From Alkanindiges hydrocarboniclasticus (lineage in GTDB: Bacteria > Pseudomonadota > Gammaproteobacteria > Pseudomonadales > Moraxellaceae), in the NCBI RefSeq assembly GCF_001982605.1, contig NZ_MLCN01000029.1, forward strand, positions 1 through 64,000: a DNA stretch of 64,000 nt. Reading direction: 5' to 3'. Under the pieces are notes generated by a model, which had not been told where the DNA came from, searched no databases, and saw only the letters and a program-made list of their open reading frames with translations. A program made the translations under genes and the position numbers. Numbering within the stretch: the first letter of the stretch is position 1; the number at the start of each line of letters is the position of its first letter. Below, one piece after another: positions 44,946 to 52,486 of the stretch.

Positions 44946-45497
44946 TCAATTGCTCATGTTTATACCATCATAGACATCCGCAACCAATAGCGTTAATCCA
45001 ACAGACTGCAAAATAAAAGACTCATGGGGTTCATAATAATGAGGCTGCCAGCCATCCAGCCGACTTAACACCTCTACCAGTTGGGTTTCCTGTTCGATCA
45101 TCACATATTCCTGCAAGGTCGGAATTTGCTGATATTGCTGCAACTTAAAAGTTTTATCATACATTTTGGTTGATGCCGATAATACTTCGACAATCAAAAT
45201 TGGCGTTTCTACAAAATAAGCATCATTTGATATCTGGCTGCAATCCACCACCACATCGGGATAATAGAAGTTTTGTGCTATTTTTACTTTCATATCATTA
45301 ATATAAGGGCGACAGGATTTGCCCTTAAGATGAGCGCGAAGTTCCGCAAAAACATTCCCTGAAATCAGATTATGGCCTGCGCTTGCACCCACCATAGCGA
45401 ATACTTCACCGTGCACAAATTCATGTTTAGTTTGGCTTTGTAATTCGCCTTGCAGGTACTCTTGTTCAGTTAGGTGGTATTTATTGGCAATTTTCAT
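44946..45497 (-). CDS. Uma2 family endonuclease-like protein
   Basis: 183 residues. PD-(D/E)xK-like core: YYPDVVVDC near residue 95 and PILIVEVLSASTKMYDKTFK after it (the Asp, Glu and Lys of the fold), and QEYVMIEQE. DUF820/Uma2 proteins are very frequent in cyanobacteria and scattered in others, with unknown function. ATG 45497. It is convergent with FitAB. Confidence 0.82.
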   Translation of the reverse strand: MKIANKYHLTEQEYLQGELQSQTKHEFVHGEVFAMVGASAGHNLISGNVFAELRAHLKGKSCRPYINDMKVKIAQNFYYPDVVVDCSQISNDAYFVETPILIVEVLSASTKMYDKTFKLQQYQQIPTLQEYVMIEQETQLVEVLSRLDGWQPHYYEPHESFILQSVGLTLLVADVYDGINMSN

Positions 45498-45661
45498 TTT
45501 TAAACCTGTAAAAATAAAGCTTGATCAGACTCAATATAGCACAGCATGGTGAATGCCTTAAAAAGAATAAAAACTATGACAAGGCTAATCGCGCAAGCAA
45601 TGCATTATTATATTCCTGGCATATTTACTCAGGGCCTTGATAAAAAACCTGTCCCTTGCGC

Positions 45662-45862
45662 TTAATAAGTTCGACTAATATCCAAGTTGTCAATCTGCGA
45701 TAATACAGATAAGTCCACCGGCCAAGGCAATAATAAATCATCAATTTCCTGTTCTATTTTTAACAGGGTACTTAAGTCAATTGTTCCTTCTATCGTTAAA
45801 TCAATGTCTGAACCCTAACGATAGTTGTCTTTGGCACGCGAACCATACAAGATGAGTGATGA
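45662..45862 (-). pseudogene. Remnant of a MNT-type nucleotidyltransferase gene
   Basis: Reading the minus strand from ~45862 gives LILYGSRAKDNYR, then an in-frame TAG at 45815-45817, then GSDIDLTIEGTIDLSTLL and a further ~35 residues to a TAA at 45662. The GSRAK...GSDIDL pattern is that of small nucleotidyltransferases (MntA type). The stop replaces the residue between Arg and Gly-Ser-Asp, and the start is absent, so the gene is broken at two points. Confidence 0.75.
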
Positions 45863-45864
45863 CA

Positions 45865-45900
45865 AAAAAAGTAAAAAAAAGCCCGCGGGGGCGGGCTGAA
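45865..45900 (-). terminator. Rho-independent terminator after tfpZ
   Basis: Stem GCCCGC / GCGGGC with a GGGG loop; on the minus strand followed by TTTTTTTTACTTTTTTT. A second hairpin (TACTGTC / GACAGTA, 45909-45927) lies just before it. Confidence 0.8.
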
Positions 45901-46016
45901 GGGGGTCTTACTGTCTTGGGGACAGTATTAATACTAGAGAACATCTATGTATTTGTCTGTTAGACGAATGTAGAAGGGGTGTAACGGGTGATAAAATACC
46001 CTAGGGGATTTAGCTC

Positions 46017-46748
46017 TTACTTCCAAGGTCTTAAATCTACAATTTTGATCACCTCACCATGATTGTCTATTAATACGGTCATATCTATGACCGTAGCTTT
46101 TAGTGGAATCCATGCGCTGGCTTCAGGATAACGCTTTAAAACTGCTTGTACACTAGCTTTATCATTAAACTGGTTAAGAAGCTTTAAACGCTGTGCATGC
46201 TGTTGTAATTGCTGCTTAGCTTGTTCTAATAGCATATAACGATCGGGACACTGAGCAAGCGATATACCTCTGAATGTTTCCATGAATACGTCTTCATTGT
46301 GCTGCTTAATACTTTTCGCAGATTTTACAGCAACATATTTAGGAGTTAACCAAGACGGCTTATGATAAAATTCCTCTGCATTCTTTAAACTCTTTTGATT
46401 AATATCATTAACACGTATCAACTCGAATCCGTTTACATTATAAACGATCCACGCAGGCCTACCATGTATAATAGTATAAAATCCGCATAAGAAAGCCAAT
46501 ACTTGAAAGAGAATGACTAGAATTAAATCAAGCTTGAGCGTTTTTTTGGTTTCCTTATACACTAATAATGTAAAGAATGGACCAATTACAACATCAACTG
46601 TAAGCATTATCATTACTATATGTGTTACCCCAACTGATTTAGCAAGCGGCATTGGATACCATAGAAAAAAGATTACTCCACTTACGAAAATTGCAATTAA
46701 TATAGAAATAGCCAGATGGGTTAAAAAAAATTTGATCCGTTTAGACAT
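46017..46748 (-). CDS. tfpZ: TfpX/TfpZ family type IV pilin accessory protein
   Basis: 243 residues. Two to four hydrophobic segments in the first ~110 residues (LTHLAISILIAIFVSGVIF, VVIGPFFTLLVY, LILVILFQVLAF) and a periplasmic-like C-terminus ending VLIDNHGEVIKIVDLRPWK match the TfpX/TfpZ family. In Pseudomonas and relatives these genes sit beside divergent pilin genes and aid pilin assembly. Here it is on the same strand as the pilins, but an IS remnant separates them. Confidence 0.88.
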   Translation of the reverse strand: MSKRIKFFLTHLAISILIAIFVSGVIFFLWYPMPLAKSVGVTHIVMIMLTVDVVIGPFFTLLVYKETKKTLKLDLILVILFQVLAFLCGFYTIIHGRPAWIVYNVNGFELIRVNDINQKSLKNAEEFYHKPSWLTPKYVAVKSAKSIKQHNEDVFMETFRGISLAQCPDRYMLLEQAKQQLQQHAQRLKLLNQFNDKASVQAVLKRYPEASAWIPLKATVIDMTVLIDNHGEVIKIVDLRPWK

Positions 46749-46929
46749 TGATATTACCTAAAGTTAATGTTACTCACAAAAGCTGTATCACAAATAGACC
46801 ATTGATTTAACAAGAGAATTAATAATTTTTTAAGTTAAATTACTAGTCCAGACCTGAAATTTTGACACATATTCCTGCTACATGTCACTTACACTACTCT
46901 AATATGGCATAGAGGTCATCTCAGCCTAA

Positions 46930-47356
46930 ATTTCTGAGAAAATATAGTTATGATTTTTTATCCAATGGCCGTATTGTAGATATTAAAATGGTTGAACAAT
47001 TGATTAAAGGATTAAAAGCAAAGCTCTCTGCGGATCGGAGTTACATCAGTTAAGCATTAAAATTAAGATTAAATGATCAAGATGGTGAATTAATTACCTA
47101 TCATCGTAAAGACATGCAAGCAGTGTAGTGATTAAAAGCGGATGCGTACAATTTAAGGCAGCGCAATAAAATAGAGACTTTATTCAGCGTATTAAAAGGA
47201 ATATATAATTTGGTAACGAGTAAGGCCAACGATTCAAACTAGTGAAGCATTGGCTTAAGTAGGATTTGGGTTTGGATAGTACAAAAGCATACCCTATAAG
47301 TAGCTATATTTTAGAGATTTATATCTCTTTATGTGCTTAGAAACTGTATCAAAAAA
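46930..47356 (+). pseudogene. Decayed IS982-family transposase remnant
   Basis: From ~46940 the plus strand reads KYSYDFLSNGRIVDIKMVEQ, then AKLSADRSYIS, a stop in place of Q, LITYHRKDMQAV, two stops, then QRNKIETLFSVLKGIYNLVT and, in another frame near 47299-47345, SSYILEIYISLCA. The order and motifs (RKxMK, RNKIETLFSLLKG, AGIYASLCAYQL) are those of IS982-type DDE transposases. At least four stops and one frameshift show it is dead. Terminal repeats not identified. Confidence 0.7.
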
Positions 47357-47406
47357 GTCAATTAATCATTGAGATTACTCATTTAGAAAAGCTAACAACA
47401 AGTTTT

Positions 47407-47829
47407 CTAGTGGCATGATTTTGGAGAGAATCTATCAGCCAAATCTGTAGTACAAACCCAAGCATTATTTGAGATAGTATATGTATAAGTAATTTTTTTA
47501 CCAGCAATATTATCATTTACTATGCCAGTTGTTTTATAAGTAGCTTCAATGGCGCAGGCTGTTGTATCAATTGGACTAGCAATAATATTATCAACATATT
47601 TAACACTAATTATTGCACTAGCAGGTATGACACAACCAGCAGATATTCCTTCATTACCAATAGCATCAATAATACGAGTTTTCAAGCCGCCTAATAATGT
47701 AGGGCCTTCAGCAACTTGAGCACGTGCGATATAATCCTGATATGCAGGAATTGCTACAGCAGCAAGAATACCAATGATCGCAACAACGATCATCAATTCA
47801 ATTAACGTAAAACCCTTTTGTGCGTTCAT
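47407..47829 (-). CDS. Type IV pilin (PilA-type), first of two tandem paralogues
   Basis: 140 residues. Short leader MNAQKG followed by [20 protein letters not shown], the prepilin peptidase site with Glu5 and N-methyl-Phe. Four cysteines near residues 66, 89, 123 and 139 (GCVIP, CAIEATY, WVCTT, KSCH) allow two disulfides; the last two form the D-loop. It shares its first ~40 residues with the next pilin and differs in the rest. A sigma-54-like promoter lies 24-38 bp upstream. Confidence 0.93.
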   Translation of the reverse strand: MNAQKGFTLIELMIVVAIIGILAAVAIPAYQDYIARAQVAEGPTLLGGLKTRIIDAIGNEGISAGCVIPASAIISVKYVDNIIASPIDTTACAIEATYKTTGIVNDNIAGKKITYTYTISNNAWVCTTDLADRFSPKSCH

Positions 47830-47852
47830 AAAATTCTCCTAGGAATATTTAG

Positions 47853-47867
47853 GCAAAATTTATGCCA
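47853..47867 (-). promoter_or_regulatory. Sigma-54-like promoter of the first pilin gene
   Basis: Minus strand TGGCAT-AAATT-TTGC against the consensus TGGCAC-N5-TTGC (9 of 10). The GG and GC doublets are 10 bp apart as required. The start of transcription would lie ~12 bp before the ATG, giving a very short leader that still contains the AGGAGA site. Confidence 0.7.
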
Positions 47868-48044
47868 AAAATTAATTTGTTTAAAATTCATGCATAGTTG
47901 CATGAAATTAACTAGCAAATCGAGACTTAAAAACACAAAACTTGTTTTTAATTAAATTTTAATTGTTCTAATTAATAGATTATTATCAAAAATTTATTTC
48001 AAAATTCCAAATCTTATAATAATTATTTTTGCCAGTAAATGTAT

Positions 48045-48080
48045 AAAAATTAAAGAAGAGAGCGATAAGCTCTCTTCTTT
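48045..48080 (-). terminator. Rho-independent terminator of the second pilin gene
   Basis: Perfect 12-bp stem AAAGAAGAGAGC / GCTCTCTTCTTT with a 5-nt loop, followed by AATTTTT on the minus strand. Confidence 0.85.
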
Positions 48081-48098
48081 GTAATTACTTTACATAAA

Positions 48099-48518
48099 TT
48101 ATGTACAAGATTTTGGTTTAAATTTAGCAGCTAAAGTAGTAGTACAAACCCATGCACCAGTTGCAGCAGTGTAAGTATGGGTCATAGTTTTACTTGCAAC
48201 ATCATCATTTACACCAGTAGCGGCATAAGTAGCTAGCAAAGCACATGTTGCTGTACCACCAGCTGTTGCTGTAATCGAGGCAACATATTTACCAGAAACC
48301 ACAGCACCTGTAGGTATAACACATCCTGCTGCCACGCCATCATTGCCAATCGCTTCAGTAATAGGGGTTTTCAAACCGCCTAACAGCGCTGGGCCTTCAG
48401 CAACTTGAGCACGACCAATATAATCCTGATATGCAGGAATTGCTACAGCAGCCAAAATACCAATGATCGCAACAACGATCATCAATTCAATTAACGTAAA
48501 ACCCTTTTGTGCGTTCAT
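48099..48518 (-). CDS. Type IV pilin (PilA-type), second of two tandem paralogues
   Basis: 139 residues from ATG 48518; the frame extends upstream to 48539 without a ribosome site. Same leader and helix as the other pilin ([12 protein letters not shown]...), but the C-terminal domain differs, with cysteines in [22 protein letters not shown] and KSCT. Two pilins imply alternative or mixed pili. A sigma-54-like promoter lies 79-95 bp upstream and a strong terminator follows. Confidence 0.93.
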   Translation of the reverse strand: MNAQKGFTLIELMIVVAIIGILAAVAIPAYQDYIGRAQVAEGPALLGGLKTPITEAIGNDGVAAGCVIPTGAVVSGKYVASITATAGGTATCALLATYAATGVNDDVASKTMTHTYTAATGAWVCTTTLAAKFKPKSCT

Positions 48519-48596
48519 AAAATTCTCCCAGGAATACAAAAATAGTAGTGTTGGCTTGTTGTTTTGACCAACGCTCTAACACACATGTTGTTATAT

Positions 48597-48613
48597 TGCA
48601 TTATGTGTGCCAA
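48597..48613 (-). promoter_or_regulatory. Sigma-54-like promoter of the second pilin gene
   Basis: Minus strand TTGGCAC-ACATA-ATGC, matching TGGCAC-N5-TTGC at 9 of 10. GG and GC doublets are 10 bp apart. The 5' leader would be ~65 nt. PilRS-type activation is the usual input for such pilin promoters. Confidence 0.75.
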
Positions 48614-48786
48614 ATCAATATCTGTAAATTTATATCGGTGCAAAAACATGCAAATAAAGTAATTCTGTTAGTTAGCGCACATTTAACTTTATTAGTTAAA
48701 AGCAATTTATGCCAATAAGTGACACTTTATGTCAATTATCAATTATTCATACAAAAATAGTCACTCTGCGCTTCATTATAAGATTA

Positions 48787-49347
48787 CTAGAGAAATATAG
48801 CCTGATTATTTAGCTCGTTACCTAAGTCTTTTATTTTCTTATCATAATATTGGTTAAGTACTTGGCCGATTTGCTCAATACCGCTTATTACACCAGCAGA
48901 ATACTGTTTTTGCTTGAGCAGGGCAGTAATGTTATCGCAAATTGTGTTCCAATGCTCACTTGTAACAAAATGATCAATCCCTCTATCAGCTACGATTTCA
49001 ACTTTTCGCTCACACAGGTTGATATACAGCAATACACCACTGTTATAGGCAGTATCCCATACGCCATATTCAGCAAACAGTTGTTTGGCTCTTAAGCGGG
49101 TATTACCACGAAGAGCAATGTCCAGCGGCAAATGCCCCTCAATAATGACCTGTATCTCGCCTGCATGATCCTGTTCAGCCTGCTGTACCGCGTTGCTAAT
49201 TTGCGCGCGGACTTCCGTATTAAAACATTTACGGGTATACCATGGTAGATATACGAAGTTTCTAAACCAGCGTGCAATATTTAGGCTTTTTTCACTTTCA
49301 ATGATTTTTTGATGACTACTCATCAGGTCAGTGTCATTAGTTACCAT
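48787..49347 (-). CDS. TPM-domain protein (second TPM gene)
   Basis: 186 residues. TPM fold marks: AEQDHAGEIQVIIEGHLP, RAKQLFAEYGVWDTAYNSGVLLYI (partly quoted) and ADRGIDHFVTSEHW. No membrane segment, so likely soluble. It overlaps the preceding TPM gene by 7 bp. Function of TPM proteins is unclear; some contain phosphatase-like folds. Confidence 0.82.
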   Translation of the reverse strand: MVTNDTDLMSSHQKIIESEKSLNIARWFRNFVYLPWYTRKCFNTEVRAQISNAVQQAEQDHAGEIQVIIEGHLPLDIALRGNTRLRAKQLFAEYGVWDTAYNSGVLLYINLCERKVEIVADRGIDHFVTSEHWNTICDNITALLKQKQYSAGVISGIEQIGQVLNQYYDKKIKDLGNELNNQAIFL

Positions 49348-50435
49348 GATCCAGAAGCTCCACCACCACCAAATGATCCACCGCCACCGCGATAGCCTCC
49401 CCCACCAAAACCACCGCCTCGTCCACCACCAAAACCTCCACCGCCACGCAGTACGCTAAACAGGATTAGTTGGGCAATAGAGCTTACCAGCAGGAAAAAG
49501 ACTATTCCGCCCAACATGAAACTGCCAATCAATCCCAGGCCGCTGGTTAATCCCCAGCCGACTCCAACTGCTCCAGCAATACTGGCACTTAATGCTTTAC
49601 CTAAAAACAAGGCGGCAAACATGCCAGCCAGACAAAGTGCCACCAGGGCAAATAAGCCTTTTTGCATGGCATTTTGCTGCTCAATCTGAGCGGCTTGTTG
49701 TTGCTCAAGCTGATCGGCACTGTTTTTGGCAATTTCAGGGTCAAGCTTTAGAATCTGATCAATCTGGTTGAGACCAGCAGTTAGGCCACCCATATAATTG
49801 CCTTGCCGGAATTGTGGAGTGATTTGTTCTTCAATAATACGTTTGATGACTACATCAGGCAAGACGCCTTCCAGCCCATAGCCAGTTAACATCTGAATCC
49901 GGCGGTCATTGACTGCAACTACAATGAGCAAGCCATTATCGGTTTTTTCATGACCCAGTTTCCACTGTGTAAAGGCACGGGTTGCATAGTCAAAGATGGC
50001 TTCCTGCCCGGTACTGGGCAAGATGATCAGTCCCACCTGTGCCCGGCCAGCCTGATGAATAGCCAGAATTTGCTGGCTGAGTTGCTGATATTGCGCACTG
50101 GTTAATAAACTGGCCTGATCAATCACCGGGCTATTTAAATCCGGCAAGGTGGCCTGAACCGTATCGGGTTGAGCCGGAGTAATGGTTGGCGTAGGTAACT
50201 CTGGAGTGTTTTGATGATGAGGAGAAGTTGCAGCGCCTATAGGTGGAACAATACTGTTGAGTGGCGGGCCACCTACTTGTTGGGCCTGATTTAAAACAAT
50301 GGCAGCTTCTGCCACCTGATCCGTTTGGCTGGCTGGCTCCGCATGGACCTGAAAAGCAGCCAGCAACAATGCCATCAATACACCTGCTATTGGATATTGA
50401 TAAATGGTTTTCTTTAAAACTGATGGCTGCTGCAT
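49341..50435 (-). CDS. TPM-domain membrane protein (YgcG-like)
   Basis: 364 residues. A signal segment (AGVLMALLLAAFQVHA), a polar linker, the TPM domain (~100-235; VGLIILPSTGQEAIFDYA and KTDNGLLIVVAVNDRRIQM), two membrane helices, and a Gly-rich tail (GGGFGGGRGGGFGGGG) ending SGSW. This order is the classic YgcG pattern. It lies between lemA and the second TPM gene in one operon. Confidence 0.9.
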   Translation of the reverse strand: MQQPSVLKKTIYQYPIAGVLMALLLAAFQVHAEPASQTDQVAEAAIVLNQAQQVGGPPLNSIVPPIGAATSPHHQNTPELPTPTITPAQPDTVQATLPDLNSPVIDQASLLTSAQYQQLSQQILAIHQAGRAQVGLIILPSTGQEAIFDYATRAFTQWKLGHEKTDNGLLIVVAVNDRRIQMLTGYGLEGVLPDVVIKRIIEEQITPQFRQGNYMGGLTAGLNQIDQILKLDPEIAKNSADQLEQQQAAQIEQQNAMQKGLFALVALCLAGMFAALFLGKALSASIAGAVGVGWGLTSGLGLIGSFMLGGIVFFLLVSSIAQLILFSVLRGGGGFGGGRGGGFGGGGYRGGGGSFGGGGASGSW

Positions 50436-50552
50436 GGCATGGTCTTCTGTTTTGGCTTTTCAACAGTGGATAAACATTCAGTTATCCACAATCAGGCGAT
50501 TAAAGTCAGCTTATTTACAGCTAATACATTCACAATAAATGCTATCCATTGA

Positions 50553-51194
50553 TCAAGGTTGTGCAGCTTGTGGGGCTGACTGACCAGCAGGTGCAGTGCT
50601 ATCAAAACTGACTGTTGGCGCGGTTGCAATAGCAGCTTCATTATTGACTGAAAAATTGGGCCGAGGCTGCATGCCAATCACTTTGGCAGTTAGCGACTGT
50701 GGCAACTGGCGCACATAGGTATTGTAGTCCTGAACAGTGCTGATATAGCGGTTGCGTGCGACGGTAATACGGTTTTCTGTCCCTTCAAGCTGGGCACTTA
50801 AATCCCGAAATGCGGCATCAGCCTTTAGATTGGGATAATTTTCTGACACAACCAGCAAGCGTGATAAGGCACCGGTCAGTTGGCTTTGCGCTTCCTGAAA
50901 TTTTTGAAAAGCAGCCGGATCATTCACCAGCTCCGGGGTGGCCTGAATACCAGCCACTGATGCCCGGGCACGGGTCACTTCAGTTAAAACCTGCTGTTCA
51001 TGGCTGGCATAACCTTTAACCACATTCACCAGATTGGGTACTAAATCGGCGCGGCGCTGGTACTGGTTCAGCACTTCAGACCAGCTGGCATTGACAGCTT
51101 CATCCTTGGCTTGCAGGTTGTTGTAACCACAGCCGGGCAAACTGCTGGCCAGTACGGTGCTTAATAATAATGCTGATAATAGCCGACGCGACAT
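50553..51194 (-). CDS. LemA-family lipoprotein
   Basis: 213 residues. Signal peptide and lipobox SLPGC (Cys22), then the LemA coiled-coil core (DEAVNASWSEVLNQYQRRAD, LVPNLVNVVKGYASHE, FQEAQSQLTGALSRLL). LemA-YgcG operons are common and envelope-associated, with unknown function. Upstream is a 230-bp gap with the terminator of the next gene. Confidence 0.92.
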   Translation of the reverse strand: MSRRLLSALLLSTVLASSLPGCGYNNLQAKDEAVNASWSEVLNQYQRRADLVPNLVNVVKGYASHEQQVLTEVTRARASVAGIQATPELVNDPAAFQKFQEAQSQLTGALSRLLVVSENYPNLKADAAFRDLSAQLEGTENRITVARNRYISTVQDYNTYVRQLPQSLTAKVIGMQPRPNFSVNNEAAIATAPTVSFDSTAPAGQSAPQAAQP

Positions 51195-51326
51195 GATGCT
51201 AACCTGTTTTTATCAATGTGTATGATTAACATCATGCGGCAACGGACAGGTTTTTCCAGAATGGAATTGTGAATATTTTTAATAGCTTGTTACTGTTAAC
51301 GCTGGATACAGCTTATCCATAGCTTT

Positions 51327-51393
51327 AAAAAAAGCCCTGCTCTGGTTGTTAGCATTACAATATCTTGCCAACGACCTGAACAGAGCGGTAGGA
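51327..51393 (-). terminator. Long terminator hairpin of the PF10118 hydrolase gene
   Basis: A ~60-nt hairpin (outer arms GCTCTG / CAGAGC, inner arms GTCGTTGGC / GCTAACAAC with G-T pairs) followed by TTTTTTT on the minus strand. Confidence 0.75.
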
Positions 51394-51423
51394 GAACCAC
51401 AAAATTGTTTGATAAAGAACAGA

Positions 51424-52311
51424 TCAGTGAACGGTACTGGCAGCTTCCATAAAGCTGGCCATCTGATACTCGTTTGCCAGACGGTTTTTCCAGTAGCTTA
51501 ATGCCTTGGAGTGATCAATTTCAGAAGGATGAAAATCCTTTTTATAATAAGACAAATATTCCGGGGTCAGCTGAATCAGCATTTTTGCGACCAGATACAG
51601 ACCACGGAGGTTGCCGCCAATTTTCGGCAGGCTTTTCCATTTGTCCTGCCAGAACAAGCGCTGGGTGCCATACAAGGTTAAGCTGGCAAAGCTGGTGGTT
51701 ACCGCCTGCATCACCTGACGGCGTAATTTAAGGTCACCATATAAGGTTTGATAGGTATCAAATGCCACGCTGCGATGCTCAACCTCTTCAATAGCATGCC
51801 ACACCCACAGTTTAACGGCATCATCATCCAGTGTTTCCAGTAGTTCAGGATGATTGAGAATATAACCGCCCAGCAATGCTGTGAAATGTTCAAACGCGCT
51901 GGTAATGGCCAGCTGTACCTTATAGGGTGCATTTTTAAGGCGATGGTCATGCTTGGCAAGCCAGGCCTGAAAGCTGTCTAGCTGATAATCATCACGGCGC
52001 CACGCCTGATTGAATTCAGTATGGGCCTTGGAGTGCATGGCCTCCTGCCCAATAAATGCAGTAATTTCTGCCTGTAGCTGTTCATCGGTAATTCGGTCGC
52101 GTACGTTGCGGACACTATGCACAAAAAACTGCTCGCCAATGGGAAAGGTAGACGACAAGGCTGTCAGCAGGTGCGACATCACGGGTGAATCTGCAAAGAA
52201 ATGACGCTTGATCAGTTTAGGATTAAAGTCCAGCCGACGTACCGTAATGCCATTGGCTTTACGGCGATTCAAATATTTCTTATCTGATATTGTATTAGCC
52301 AGAGCAGTCAT
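51424..52311 (-). CDS. Metal-dependent hydrolase (PF10118 family)
   Basis: 295 residues. Conserved histidine and glutamate pairs lie in FIGQEAMHSKAH, TSAFEHFTALLGGYIL and WHAIEEVEHRSVAFD, as in PF10118 di-metal enzymes. The family's substrate is unknown. ATG 52311. A TGACA-N8-TGTCA dyad lies 25 bp upstream and may be an operator. Terminator at 51327. Confidence 0.88.
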   Translation of the reverse strand: MTALANTISDKKYLNRRKANGITVRRLDFNPKLIKRHFFADSPVMSHLLTALSSTFPIGEQFFVHSVRNVRDRITDEQLQAEITAFIGQEAMHSKAHTEFNQAWRRDDYQLDSFQAWLAKHDHRLKNAPYKVQLAITSAFEHFTALLGGYILNHPELLETLDDDAVKLWVWHAIEEVEHRSVAFDTYQTLYGDLKLRRQVMQAVTTSFASLTLYGTQRLFWQDKWKSLPKIGGNLRGLYLVAKMLIQLTPEYLSYYKKDFHPSEIDHSKALSYWKNRLANEYQMASFMEAASTVH

Positions 52312-52337
52312 GGCGATATCCTATACAATCTTAAGTT

Positions 52338-52355
52338 GACATACAGTATTGTCAT
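52338..52355. promoter_or_regulatory. Possible operator upstream of the PF10118 gene
   Basis: TGACA-N8-TGTCA, with an inner near-palindrome ATACAGTAT. Resembles TetR-type sites but no regulator gene is nearby. Confidence 0.35.
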
Positions 52356-52424
52356 ATTTAATGAATGAGGCTATGGCATGAATGTTCAGCCAGTGACGAA
52401 AGTGCTCAAACTTTAGGCTTAATT

Positions 52425-52469
52425 TGTAATTAAAAAACCCGCCCAGTCATGCGACAACGGGGCGGGTTT
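52425..52469 (-). terminator. Rho-independent terminator of the TonB receptor
   Basis: Perfect 10-bp stem AAACCCGCCC / GGGCGGGTTT, 15-nt loop, followed by TTTAATT on the minus strand. Confidence 0.8.
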
Positions 52470-52486
52470 CCTAAAACTACAACAGC

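Noticed and set aside
44165-48786. The AT-rich stretch as a complete mobile island or prophage
   Set aside because: No integrase, no attachment-site repeats and no tRNA at its borders; only one dead transposase remnant was found.
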